A stretch of 22,134 nt of DNA from DATMRF01 sp035566435 (GCA_035566435.1 DATMRF010000017.1:1-22134); one strand, 5' to 3'; numbered from the stretch's first letter, positions 14,063 through 21,960 are shown. Numbers and translations: made by a program. Notes: generated from the sequence alone by a model not told the origin.

Positions 14063-16156
14063 TCAGACGTACGAGCGGAGGTTCAATTCTTCGAGCAAGG
14101 CTTCGGGAATCTCCTGCAAGAATCGCGATGCGCATTGCGCGATGTCCCCGCCGGCTCCGTAGCCGGCGCGCACCAGTGGATAACACAAATAAAGTTGATT
14201 GCGAGCGCGGGTGATTGCAACGTACATCAAACGCCGCTCTTCTTCGATGCCTTCCTTGCTCTTCAGCGAGAGCGCGGAAGGGAAAAGCCCATCGCATAAC
14301 ATAATCACGAACACCACATCGAATTCCAGCCCCTTGGCTTGATGGATGGTTGAAAGCCTGAGCCGCTCATCGTCCTTTGGGGCCGGTTGACCATCCTCGG
14401 CTTCGAGGTTGGTCAGCAACGCCAACTGGGTGAGGAACTCTTCGAGGGTAATAAATTGACGCGCAAAAATAGCGAGCTGCTCCAGGTCGTCGAGGCGTGA
14501 ACGGTGATTTGCGTAATTTTCCTTCAGGTACACTTCGTAGCCGGCCTCGATGACCAGCCGAATCATTTCCGACGCCTGGTGGCGCACTTGCTCATCTTCG
14601 AGTTGGGCCACCGTCGCCACAAGCTGGGCCCACGCCACGGCCGCCTTCTTCGGCGCCGCTGGAGCGCAGGCCTGCAACCCGGCGGCAATCGGTGTCTCGG
14701 CGGGTGCGGCCTCCGTGGGTTGCGGCACCTCTGATGTCCCTGAGCCGTGGTCCGTCGTCCGTGGTCCGTGGACTGTGGACTGTGGACTGTGGACCATGCA
14801 TTGCGTTTCGAAAGAATTCCAGAGTTTATCCGCCGCCTTGCCGCCAATGCCGGGCAGCATTCGGACCAGGCGTTTGAAGGAGAGTTCGTCCCGGGGGTTG
14901 AGGACGAGTTTGAGAAACGAAGTCACGTCCTTGATGTGGGCTTGCTCAAAAAACCGCGTGCCGCTCGTGATGCTGAAAAGAATCTGACGCTTGGTGAGCT
15001 CGAGCTGCACTTCGAGCGCGTGAAAATGTGACCGGTACAACACCGCCATGCGGTTCAGACTAATCCCTTCGTCGCGCAGTTCGAGGACGCGTCGAGCGAC
15101 AAAAACCGCCTGCTCCCTGGCATCGTAGCAGGTGATGAGGAAGGGTTTGGGCCCGCCGCGGCGGGCGGGCGCGAGTTCTTTGCTGAACTGTTGCTCATTG
15201 GCGGTGATCGCAGCGTTGGCGACCTGGAGGATTTCGGGTGTGCTGCGGTAGTTGGTTTCGATTTTATATACCTTCGCACCCGGATAACGCTGCGGGAATT
15301 TGAGAATGTTCCTGAAATTGGCGCCGCGCCAGGCGTAGATGCTTTGCGCGTCGTCCCCTACTACCATCACGTTCTTATGCCGTTCGGCGAGCAAGTCGAT
15401 GAGCTCGGCCTGGAGCTTGTTCGTATCCTGGTATTCATCGACCAAAATGAATTGGAACCGGCGCTGATAAACTTCGCGGATCTCGGCCTGCTCCTGCAGC
15501 AGCCGCAGCCAGAGCGCAAGCAAGTCATCGAAATCCATCGCATTGCTGGCACGTTTGCGTTCGGCATAACGCCGCTGAAGGTCGCTCACCTCTCCAACGA
15601 GGTGGCGAAAATGCTTATATTCCTGCTGCAAGACGTCGGCGACGGGCTTGTGTGTATTAACCGCGAGAGAAAAGATGTCGCCCAACTGCTCCGCCTTCGG
15701 AAACAGGTCGTTTTTCACGTCGATTCCCGCCTCAGCCAGGCAAGTCGAAACGAGATGCCGGACATCCTCACGGTCTAGAATTGTGAAATCGCGCTGATAG
15801 CCGACCAGGTCGGCGTGATGGCGAAGAATTCGGTTGCCGATCGAATGGAAGGTTCCGCCCCAGAGGGACGGCAAATCCTGGCCGAGCAAATCAGCCACCC
15901 GCCGCATCATTTCCTTCGCCGCCTTGTTTGTGAACGTCAGCAGGAGGATGCGCTCCGGCGGAATTCCCTGCTCCAGTAGAAAAGCGACCCGGTAGGTCAA
16001 GGCGCGGGTCTTGCCCGACCCGGCACCAGCAATGACCAGCGAGGGACCCGGCGGCGCAGTGACGGCCGCGAACTGCTGTTCGTTGAGTTCGCCTGCATAA
16101 TCGATCTGCAGATGGAGCGACTCGCGGAATGGTTGCAACACGTACTCACGAGACAT
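14063..16156 (-). CDS. ATP-dependent 3'-5' DNA helicase, UvrD/PcrA/Rep type (SF1A)
   Basis: The protein is 697 residues from ATG at 16156. The same frame runs on upstream to 16483, but that part translates intergenic repeats and is not conserved helicase. Superfamily 1A motifs are complete: Q-motif LNEQQFAAV (24-32), Walker A AGAGSGKT (43-50), Ia TFTNKAAKEM, Walker B/II VDEYQDT (239-245), III VGDDAQSIYAWRGA (266-279), IV ETNYRS (300-305), V TIHQAKGLEFDVVF (603-616) and VI ERRLMYVAITRAR (640-652). Such helicases unwind DNA in excision or mismatch repair and at stalled forks. Residues about 453-503, in domain 2B, are a low-complexity insertion partly encoded by a heptamer repeat. The C-terminus ends soon after motif VI (LRSYV), shorter than UvrD and PcrA and lacking their C-terminal tail. 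It is divergent from the ABC exporter gene. Confidence 0.93.
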   Translation of the reverse strand: MSREYVLQPFRESLHLQIDYAGELNEQQFAAVTAPPGPSLVIAGAGSGKTRALTYRVAFLLEQGIPPERILLLTFTNKAAKEMMRRVADLLGQDLPSLWGGTFHSIGNRILRHHADLVGYQRDFTILDREDVRHLVSTCLAEAGIDVKNDLFPKAEQLGDIFSLAVNTHKPVADVLQQEYKHFRHLVGEVSDLQRRYAERKRASNAMDFDDLLALWLRLLQEQAEIREVYQRRFQFILVDEYQDTNKLQAELIDLLAERHKNVMVVGDDAQSIYAWRGANFRNILKFPQRYPGAKVYKIETNYRSTPEILQVANAAITANEQQFSKELAPARRGGPKPFLITCYDAREQAVFVARRVLELRDEGISLNRMAVLYRSHFHALEVQLELTKRQILFSITSGTRFFEQAHIKDVTSFLKLVLNPRDELSFKRLVRMLPGIGGKAADKLWNSFETQCMVHSPQSTVHGPRTTDHGSGTSEVPQPTEAAPAETPIAAGLQACAPAAPKKAAVAWAQLVATVAQLEDEQVRHQASEMIRLVIEAGYEVYLKENYANHRSRLDDLEQLAIFARQFITLEEFLTQLALLTNLEAEDGQPAPKDDERLRLSTIHQAKGLEFDVVFVIMLCDGLFPSALSLKSKEGIEEERRLMYVAITRARNQLYLCYPLVRAGYGAGGDIAQCASRFLQEIPEALLEELNLRSYV
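14745..14793. repeat. Seven tandem 7-bp units inside the helicase gene
   Basis: In exact register on the plus strand: ccgtggt, ccgtcgt, ccgtggt, ccgtgga, ctgtgga, ctgtgga, ctgtgga (14745-14793). On the coding strand it becomes the odd peptide VHSPQSTVHGPRTTDHG at residues 455-471 of the helicase. Because 7 is not a multiple of 3, each unit is read in a different frame and the array must be kept in frame by flanking sequence. The array resembles dispersed heptamer repeats I associate with PVC genomes. Confidence 0.85.
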
Positions 16157-16219
16157 GAAAGCACCGTAGCCAGCCGGGTCGCAGATGTCGAACCGGAACC
16201 GGCCGGGAAGCGGAATGAG

Positions 16220-16354
16220 GGAGTGATGGAGTAATGGAGTGGCGGCTGAGTGGACTGGCGGATTCTTGGATTTGTTGAGGAACGGGCGCGCCACGGATTG
16301 CCGCCCGGCGACCCAACGGTGAGATCCCAAGACTCCAGCACTCCAACACTCCTG
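16220..16354. repeat. MITE-like element: inverted octamer arrays in the divergent gap
   Basis: The left arm is ggagtgat, ggagtaat, ggagtggc, ggctgagt, ggactggc (16220-16259, 8-bp register). The right arm (16331-16354) is gactccag, cactccaa, cactcctg, whose reverse complement is caggagtg, ttggagtg, ctggagtc, the same ggagt-based octamer. About 70-87 bp lie between them. The element fills most of the 248-bp gap between the helicase start and the ABC exporter start, so any promoters must lie in or beside it. No open frame of its own is seen. Confidence 0.6.
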
Positions 16355-16404
16355 GCCGCTGCAATCGGCTTGTCGCCGGCCGCTTTTTGGGGAATATCTG
16401 CACC

Positions 16405-18255
16405 GTGCATCACGTTGCGCATGAGGACCCGACGTTTGTCGCCAGGTCGCGTTCGACCTGGGAGATCTTGCGTCGAGTGGCAAAGTATTTGCGGCCGTAC
16501 AAAATGATGGCGGCGGGTACGTTTGGGTGTGCGCTGCTGTCCTTGGCGTTCGGTCTGGCCTACCCCAAACTTACCCAGTTTGTTATCGATCGGGTGATCG
16601 AACAGAAGCGGTTCGATTTGCTGACGCCCGCCATGCTGGGGCTGCTCGGGTCTTTTCTCCTCCGAGACCTTTTCAATAGCCTGCGCATCCGGATAAATAA
16701 CACCTTCGAACAGAATGTAATCTACGACATGCGGCGCGACGTCTATGCCCGGCTTCAACGGCTGCCGGTGGGGTATTTTGACCAACGGGCTTCCGGAGAC
16801 CTCATGACCAGGGTCATTGAAGATGTCAACTCCGTTGAGCGGGTGTTAATTGACGGGACCGAGCAAGGTAGCGTGGCCGTGCTCGGGATCATCGCGGTCG
16901 CGGCAATCATGTTCGCCACTAATCTCACCCTGGCCGCAGTGGCCCTCATTCCCCTACCCCTTCTCAGCGCGGGCGCCCTTTGGTACACCCTGACCGCTCA
17001 CCGTCGTTACCGACGCCAGCGGCTGGCCGCCAGCGCGATGAACGCGCTGCTTATGGATAATCTCCAAGGCGTGCGACAGATCAAAGCATTCGGACGCGAG
17101 CCTCACGAGGATAGCCGGTTCGCCCGGCGGGCTGATGACCTGCGCCGCGGCACCCTGGGCGTGATGCGGGTCTGGGCCGCTTATTCGCCAGCCATGAGTT
17201 TTGCGGGAGCGCTTGGCTTGGGCTTGGTTCTATGGGCAGGCGGCCGCCAGGTAATCGATAGCCGGATGACCCTGGGCCAGCTCGTCGGGTTCATGTTTTA
17301 TCTCGGACTTTTCTATGAGCCTATCGCCCGCTTGCACGGCCTCAACCAGATGTTGCAGGCTGCCCGCGCCGCCGGTGAGCGGGTGTTCGATATCCTGGAT
17401 GCTGCGGTCGAACAGGATGTCCGCACAGGTGGAATGTGCGGTGCAGATGGAGCAACGCCGCCAGAGCGCCGTCGGGAGTTGCGCCACCCGGTTCGCGGGG
17501 AGGTCAGCTATGAAGACGTCAACTTCGGCTACAACACAGAGCGGACGGTGCTGCGGAATCTTTCCCTGCGGGCGTCGCCTGGGCAGATGGTTGCGCTGGC
17601 CGGGCCGACGGGGGCCGGCAAGTCAACGCTGGTGAACCTGCTGCCGGCGTTTTACGAACCAACCGGTGGACGGATTACTATCGACGGCCAGGATATCGCC
17701 GGGATCTCGCTCGAATCGCTGCGGGCGCAAATCAGCGTTGTCAGCCAGGAAGCCTTCCTGTTCAACGGGACCATTCGCGAGAATATTCTGTATGGGCGGC
17801 TGGACGCGACCGAGGAGCAGCTCGTTGCGGCCTCGCGCGCCGCGAACTGCCACGAGTTTATCGAACGCCTACCGCTACGCTATGAATCACGAGTCGGCGA
17901 GCGCGGCGTGAAATTAAGTGTCGGCGAGAAGCAACGCGTCAGCATTGCGCGCGCATTATTGAAGAACACACCAATCTTGATCCTCGACGAAGCTACGGCC
18001 AGCGTAGATACGGCGACCGAAAAGCTTATTCAGGAAGCCCTGGAACACTTGATGGCCAACCGCACGAGTTTTGTTATCGCCCACCGGCTGAGCACCATCC
18101 GCAAAGCCGACCAAATCCTGGTGATGCGCCGTGGAGAAATCATCGAACGCGGGACTCACGAAGACCTCGTCGCGTTGAACGGCCTCTATAGCAAACTCGC
18201 ACGGATTCAGGGAACCACATTCATCGAAGAACGTTTCGAAATGGTGGAGGGCTGA
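16405..18255 (+). CDS. ABC transporter, fused permease-ATPase half-exporter (MsbA/lipid-exporter type)
   Basis: The product is about 616 residues from GTG 16405, with GGGGA 11 nt upstream. TTG at 16387 is an alternative, and no suitable ATG lies near. The first 330 residues are a type I exporter membrane domain with about six helices, starting AAGTFGCALLSLAFGLAYP, with the coupling segment GYFDQRASGDLMTRVIEDV. The nucleotide-binding domain has Walker A GPTGAGKST (about 400-408), Q-loop SQEAFLF (Q about 448), signature LSVGE in place of LSGGQ (about 504-508), Walker B LILDEAT (525-531) and H-loop AHRLST (H about 560). Such proteins work as dimers. A 20-residue arginine/proline-rich linker (TPPERRRELRHP) joins the domains. 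By family it could flip lipid A or export a drug or lipid; the neighbours do not decide. It ends 37 bp from the convergent aldo/keto reductase gene. Confidence 0.92.
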   Translation: MHHVAHEDPTFVARSRSTWEILRRVAKYLRPYKMMAAGTFGCALLSLAFGLAYPKLTQFVIDRVIEQKRFDLLTPAMLGLLGSFLLRDLFNSLRIRINNTFEQNVIYDMRRDVYARLQRLPVGYFDQRASGDLMTRVIEDVNSVERVLIDGTEQGSVAVLGIIAVAAIMFATNLTLAAVALIPLPLLSAGALWYTLTAHRRYRRQRLAASAMNALLMDNLQGVRQIKAFGREPHEDSRFARRADDLRRGTLGVMRVWAAYSPAMSFAGALGLGLVLWAGGRQVIDSRMTLGQLVGFMFYLGLFYEPIARLHGLNQMLQAARAAGERVFDILDAAVEQDVRTGGMCGADGATPPERRRELRHPVRGEVSYEDVNFGYNTERTVLRNLSLRASPGQMVALAGPTGAGKSTLVNLLPAFYEPTGGRITIDGQDIAGISLESLRAQISVVSQEAFLFNGTIRENILYGRLDATEEQLVAASRAANCHEFIERLPLRYESRVGERGVKLSVGEKQRVSIARALLKNTPILILDEATASVDTATEKLIQEALEHLMANRTSFVIAHRLSTIRKADQILVMRRGEIIERGTHEDLVALNGLYSKLARIQGTTFIEERFEMVEG

Positions 18256-18272
18256 CCCAGGCGTCTGTGCCC

Positions 18273-18300
18273 CAACCTGCAACCTTCAACTTTTAACTGT
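18273..18300. repeat. Degenerate heptamer array at the end of the reductase gene
   Basis: Four 7-bp steps, caacctg, caacctt, caacttt, taactgt (18273-18300), span the convergent gap and overlap the stop codon of the aldo/keto reductase gene (18293-18295). No hairpin is evident and the array is short, so chance is possible, but it matches the style of the other 7-bp arrays in the window. Confidence 0.4.
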
Positions 18301-19198
18301 TCCTCGGCACCTTCCGCACGCGGCCGGCAAAATCGTCGATCTCCTCCACCTTTTCGAAACCGATATTCAACACATCAACACAACCCAGGCCCAGCACATA
18401 CCGCGCGGAGGCATCGCGTTTTTCCTCATCGTTCCGCAAGCGGCCTTCGCCGATAATCTTCATCCCGACTACTCCCTTGCCCGCCGCGTGAAGCTTCTGC
18501 AGCACCGGCGCGACTTTCTCGGGCGGCCCGTCCATGCTCATGCGGTATGGATTGATCCGCGCATGGACCGAATCCACCCAAGGTTCGGCGGCGGCAGCTT
18601 CCAACGCTGGAATCGAATGGCAAGAAACACCGTGCGCCCGGATGATTCCCTTTTGTTTCAGTTGAGCGAGAATATCCATCTGCCGGCGCAGCTCTTCGGG
18701 CCAGGTCGCGGATTCCACACAGTGCAATAGCACGAGGTCTAGGTAGTCAGTGCCGATCTCCCTCAGAAAACGCGTCACGACCACATCGGCGTTCGGACGC
18801 TCCTGATCAGGGATTCCGCCGGGCCGGAACCAGATTTTGCTGACGATGGTCAACCGGTCTCGTGGAATGCCTTTCAACGCCGGCAGCAAATAAGGGTGCG
18901 TGCCGTAAAGGTCCGCGAGGTCAAACATGCCGATCCCGCGCTCATGCGCGCCTCGGATGAGGACCTCGAATTTCTCTTTCCCCATCCGGGTCGCATTCGA
19001 CTGCCGGTTTCCACCATGGACCCCTGTCCCGAGACAGAAACGGCTTACCCTCAGGCCCGTCTTGCCGAGCAGGACCGTGTCGTAAGGGTCGAAGTATGAC
19101 GGCCTGGTCTCGACTGCGGCCTTTAACTGCACGCCGGTCAACATCGTCGTGACGCCCAGGGCCGATCGTTTCAGAAATTCGCGTCGTCTGATTTTCAT
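18293..19198 (-). CDS. Tat-exported aldo/keto reductase family protein
   Basis: The product is 301 residues from ATG 19198, with GAGAG a few nt upstream. An in-frame ATG at 19264 would put 22 unconserved residues before the signal and is rejected. Residues 1-28 form a twin-arginine signal: RRREFLKRS (4-12) matches the RRxFLK motif, followed by a mild hydrophobic stretch LGVTTMLTGV. The aldo/keto reductase barrel follows with LGKTGLRVSRFCLGT (44-58) and the likely catalytic tetrad D93 and Y98 (FDLADLYG), K121 (IVSKIWF) and H159 (LLHCVE). The family reduces carbonyls with NADPH, and how an exported member would obtain cofactor is unclear; folding with bound cofactor before Tat export is the usual explanation. 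Substrate is unknown. No C-terminal ferredoxin motif is present. It is divergent from the SAM hydrolase gene. Confidence 0.9.
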   Translation of the reverse strand: MKIRRREFLKRSALGVTTMLTGVQLKAAVETRPSYFDPYDTVLLGKTGLRVSRFCLGTGVHGGNRQSNATRMGKEKFEVLIRGAHERGIGMFDLADLYGTHPYLLPALKGIPRDRLTIVSKIWFRPGGIPDQERPNADVVVTRFLREIGTDYLDLVLLHCVESATWPEELRRQMDILAQLKQKGIIRAHGVSCHSIPALEAAAAEPWVDSVHARINPYRMSMDGPPEKVAPVLQKLHAAGKGVVGMKIIGEGRLRNDEEKRDASARYVLGLGCVDVLNIGFEKVEEIDDFAGRVRKVPRNS

Positions 19199-19306
19199 GT
19201 CACTCTCTTCGTTCAACTTTTGGCACAGCAGGAAGCCGTTTTGCTCATAAAGCAAATTAACCACCGCTCGTGCCGAAAAGCAACCGGGTCATTTGGCGGT
19301 ATTCGC

Positions 19307-19334
19307 TTGTCCGTCCACGTCTGGTTCCTACAAT
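19307..19334 (+). promoter_or_regulatory. Candidate promoter for the SAM hydrolase gene
   Basis: TTGTCC (19307-19312, 4 of 6) and TACAAT (19329-19334, 5 of 6 to the -10 consensus) are separated by 16 bp. The start site would be near 19341, leaving an 18-nt leader before ATG 19359 with no obvious Shine-Dalgarno site. Eye-based prediction. Confidence 0.4.
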
Positions 19335-19358
19335 TCTGTTGCGCGACACACGTGACCT

Positions 19359-20150
19359 ATGCTCCGGCCTCGTCTTATCACCCTAACCACCGACTTCGGA
19401 ACGCATGACTGGTTTGTCGGAACGATGAAGGGCGTAATCCACGGAACGGCACCCAGGGCCGCCATCATCGACCTCACCCACGAAATCGCTCCGGGCGATA
19501 TCCGAGCGGGCGCTTTCGCCCTCGCGGCAGGTTATCGGTTTTTTCCGCTAGGCACGGTGCATGTGGTAGTGGTCGATCCAGGCGTGGGCAGCGCACGCCG
19601 GGGTATCGCGGTACGAAGCCGGGATTATTTTTTCGTTGGGCCGGACAATGGCGTGCTGAGTTGGGCCCTGGCCCGGGAGAAAATCCTAGCCCTCCATCGG
19701 CTGGAAAATCAAAATTACTTTCTTAAACCGGTGAGCCGCACTTTTCACGGGCGGGATGTCTTCGCGCCGGTCGCGGCGCATCTGTGCCGCGGTGTGCCTA
19801 TCAGGAAACTTGGACCGCCGGCGAAGGATTTTGTACGTCTTGATTGGCCTGCACCCACAAAGACGGCCCGTGGATTGCGTGGGGAAGTAGTCTATATCGA
19901 TCGGTTCGGCAACGCGATCACCAACATCGAGGCAAGCCGCCTCCCAAACCTGAGGCCCATTGCTGTCGTCCTAAACGGCAAGCGCTTATGCTCAGTTGCA
20001 GATTTTTATCAGGCCGTCGCTCCGGGCCGTCCGGTGGCGGTGGCAGGTTCTAGCGGATTCCTTGAGATCGCGATCAACGGCGGCAATGCCGCCCGAGGCT
20101 TGCGAATTCACGTCGGAGCAACGGTGGTTCTCAGGATTCCCTCGGATTAA
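19359..20150 (+). CDS. S-adenosyl-L-methionine hydrolase (adenosine-forming), DUF62 / SAM hydroxide adenosyltransferase family
   Basis: This 263-residue protein belongs to the fluorinase/chlorinase-related family. Most bacterial members use an activated water to cleave SAM to adenosine and methionine. The N-terminal domain starts ITLTTDFGTHDWFVGTMKGV (7-26), with DLTHEI (38-43) and VVVDPGVGSARRGIAV (70-85). The DUF62-specific Asp-Arg-His set is visible as D73, R80 or R81 and H130 (TFHGRDVFAP), which favours hydrolysis over halogenation. The C-terminal beta domain includes GEVVYIDRFGNAITNI and SSGFLEIAINGGNAARGL, the usual adenine-binding end. Length is normal. It stands alone in its orientation, and its last 20 bp overlap the 3' end of the convergent dnaJ-like gene. 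Physiological role in bacteria is unclear. Confidence 0.93.
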   Translation: MLRPRLITLTTDFGTHDWFVGTMKGVIHGTAPRAAIIDLTHEIAPGDIRAGAFALAAGYRFFPLGTVHVVVVDPGVGSARRGIAVRSRDYFFVGPDNGVLSWALAREKILALHRLENQNYFLKPVSRTFHGRDVFAPVAAHLCRGVPIRKLGPPAKDFVRLDWPAPTKTARGLRGEVVYIDRFGNAITNIEASRLPNLRPIAVVLNGKRLCSVADFYQAVAPGRPVAVAGSSGFLEIAINGGNAARGLRIHVGATVVLRIPSD

Positions 20151-21180
20151 ACCCCGATTCCTTCGACAGTTGCTCCCAGAGCTTCCGTTCGGTTTCGCTT
20201 ACCTTAGCAGGCACTTCAATGCTTGTGACGACGATTAAATCACCACTCTCGCCGTCACGTTGAGCCAAGCCGCGGCCACGCACTCGAAGTTTCTGACCGC
20301 TTTGTGTGCCGGGCGGAATCTTGATATTCACGCGACCGTTGAGCGTGGGTACAGAAATATTTGCGCCGAGGACCGCTTCCCAGGGGGCAAGGCCGGCTTC
20401 ATAAATCAGGTTATGCTCCTCTACGTCAAAATCGGGGTGTTTGGCGAATCGCACGCGCAAGAACAGGTCGCCTGCGGCGCCACCTCCGACACCCGCCTCA
20501 CCTCGGCCGGCCACGCGCAATCGCTGGCCCTCGGCGACTCCGGTCGGAATTTTCACCTGGTAAGTGTCGGTGCGTGGCACCTGGCCTGTACCGCCGCAGA
20601 CATTGCAGACGTGGCGCGCGCGCTGGCCCGTCCCGCCGCAATGCTCGCAGGGCACTCCGTGCTTCACCTGCACAGAACGCACCGACCCACCCATTGCTTC
20701 GTCCAGGGTGACCAGGATGTCTCCTTCAATATCACGCCCGCGCTCGGCGCCGAACTCCTCTTCCTTGATGCCGGACCCGAAACCGCCGCCCGCACGGCCG
20801 CCGCGCGAACCAAACAGTTGTTCGAAAAAATCGCTAAACCCCGTGCCGCCAAAATGGAACTCAAACTCCTCCCCGCGCTGGCCCCTTCCCGGGAAACCGC
20901 CTCCACGCCCAAACGATTCCCACCCGGGCGGCGGGCGAAAGTCGGCGCCGGTGTTCCAATTTGACCCCAGCTCATCGTATTTCTTCCGCTTGGCGGGGTC
21001 GCCCAGAACTTCATAGGCTTCGTTGATCTCCTTGAATTTCTCCTCTGCCTGTTTCTTGTTCTTGGCGACGTCGGGATGGTGCTCGCGCGCAAGCTTGCGG
21101 AAGGACTTTTTGATCTCAGCCTCGCTCGCGGTGCGCGGCACGCCTAGAATCTCGTAATAGTCTTTGTATTTAACGGGCAT
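20131..21180 (-). CDS. DnaJ-family (Hsp40) co-chaperone with half zinc-finger domain
   Basis: The product is 349 residues from ATG 21180 (MPVKYKDYYEILGV). A further upstream in-frame start at 21219 adds 13 unconserved residues. The J domain (about 5-70) has the HPD motif at 35-37, which stimulates the DnaK ATPase. A Gly/Phe-rich linker (about 85-145) includes FHFGGTGFSDFFEQLFG. Then come only two CxxCxGxG motifs (C178/C181 and C192/C195) instead of the four of DnaJ, enough for one zinc site. The C-terminal substrate domains follow with DTYQVKIPTGVAEGQRLRVAGRGE, GDLFLRVRFAKHPDF and IPPGTQSGQKLRVRGRG. The protein is therefore intermediate between DnaJ and the zinc-free CbpA. No dnaK or grpE lies nearby. 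The HPF-like gene lies upstream on the same strand across a low-complexity gap. Confidence 0.92.
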   Translation of the reverse strand: MPVKYKDYYEILGVPRTASEAEIKKSFRKLAREHHPDVAKNKKQAEEKFKEINEAYEVLGDPAKRKKYDELGSNWNTGADFRPPPGWESFGRGGGFPGRGQRGEEFEFHFGGTGFSDFFEQLFGSRGGRAGGGFGSGIKEEEFGAERGRDIEGDILVTLDEAMGGSVRSVQVKHGVPCEHCGGTGQRARHVCNVCGGTGQVPRTDTYQVKIPTGVAEGQRLRVAGRGEAGVGGGAAGDLFLRVRFAKHPDFDVEEHNLIYEAGLAPWEAVLGANISVPTLNGRVNIKIPPGTQSGQKLRVRGRGLAQRDGESGDLIVVTSIEVPAKVSETERKLWEQLSKESGFNPRES

Positions 21181-21513
21181 ACATGCCTGGTTTACGAGCG
21201 AAGCACTGCCCCGCCCCACCCCCGATCATGCCCGCCCGACGACTTTTGTCAAAGGTCCATCCGCCGCCACCTCCCTCAAGGTAGGGCGCGTTTTCCTCAA
21301 CGCGCCTCGTTTTCACCCTTCTGCCCTCTCCGCGTCGTCCCCGTCATCGTCCTCGCCCTCGTTATCAATCCCTCAGGTAATCGATCCTTCCCTCGTCCTC
21401 CTCCTCATTCTCTTCCTCCGGATCATTCCCCCTTCCCGCGTGGCACCGAAGCGCAGATGGACTTTCTGCGCCCGCGCAAGCAAAACTCGTGACATTCGTG
21501 TCCCGGTCTGATG
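21181..21513. other. Noncoding gap with pyrimidine-rich low-complexity tract
   Basis: No convincing gene is seen between the DnaJ-like and HPF-like genes. About 21310-21430 is nearly all C and T on the plus strand, with hexamer-like steps (gtcgtc, cccgtc, atcgtc, ctcgcc, ctcgtt) and later cctcgtcctcctcctc. On the transcribed minus strand this is a GA-rich run (GAGGAC-like). It resembles degraded microsatellite DNA. A 115-codon plus-strand frame crosses it, but its serine/proline-rich product reflects the low complexity. The dnaJ-like promoter must lie at the 21181-21300 end. Confidence 0.6.
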
Positions 21514-21900
21514 CTATGCCGAGGCCGGCAAGTAATTGAACAACCTCATCCGCGCGCGACTATCTCGGCCAGCCGCGCGCTTCCACTTGCTTTCGCCGCG
21601 CAAAGCGGACTTGAGGACAGCGATTTCCCGCAGCAAGGCCTTCACCGCCTGGTCAAACGCGGGCACAGGGTCCACGCCAACTTTTGCCGCCCGCAGAACG
21701 TTCGACGGCAGATAAAGAGTCAAACCCGCCCCGAACCACGGCTTTTTCGGATGTGCCTCCAGGCCCACCTGCAAGAACACAGCGTCCTGCGGGAAATGTT
21801 CCAGGTGCGTTTCCAGTTTCCGGATTTTTTGCTGAAGCTTTTCGCGCAATTGCCCGTGCGGGCGCATGCCCTTGGTGCTGAGATTCCATCTTAAAGTCAT
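21514..21900 (-). CDS. Ribosome hibernation-promoting factor / RaiA-like protein
   Basis: The product is 128 residues from ATG 21900, with a good AGGAAG ribosome site about 7 nt upstream. It matches the S30AE/HPF fold: helix 1 REKLQQKIRKLETHLEHFPQDA (about 19-40), strand VFLQVGLEAH (41-50), strand WFGAGLTLYLPSNVLRAAKVG (55-75; family members read VTLHLPG-LRA) and helix VDPVPAFDQAVKALLREIAVLK (76-97; family pattern D-YAAID-A-DKLERQL-K). The tail (about 100-128) is basic (RGESKWKRAAGRDSRARMR). There is no long-form dimerisation domain. Relatives bind the 30S decoding centre and silence ribosomes in stationary phase. Sequence identity is low, so it may be a divergent paralogue. It is co-oriented with the DnaJ-like gene, 333 bp upstream. 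Confidence 0.7.
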   Translation of the reverse strand: MTLRWNLSTKGMRPHGQLREKLQQKIRKLETHLEHFPQDAVFLQVGLEAHPKKPWFGAGLTLYLPSNVLRAAKVGVDPVPAFDQAVKALLREIAVLKSALRGESKWKRAAGRDSRARMRLFNYLPASA

Positions 21901-21960
21901 ACCTTAACTTCCTTTCCGCTTTAACAACGAACGACACACTGCAACTTCGCCCGAAGCACA

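Noticed and set aside
15191..15778. 195-codon plus-strand frame
   Set aside because: Antisense to the helicase core motifs, which are fully conserved on the other strand.
16157..16483. 109-residue N-terminal extension of the helicase
   Set aside because: It translates the octamer-repeat element, precedes the conserved Q-motif by an unconserved stretch and overlaps the divergent ABC exporter start.
19199..19264. Upstream start for the aldo/keto reductase
   Set aside because: It would place 22 residues before the RRxFLK Tat motif, which needs to be near the N-terminus; ATG 19198 has a ribosome site.
20260..20964. 234-codon plus-strand frame
   Set aside because: Antisense to the DnaJ-like gene, including its zinc-finger and Gly/Phe region.
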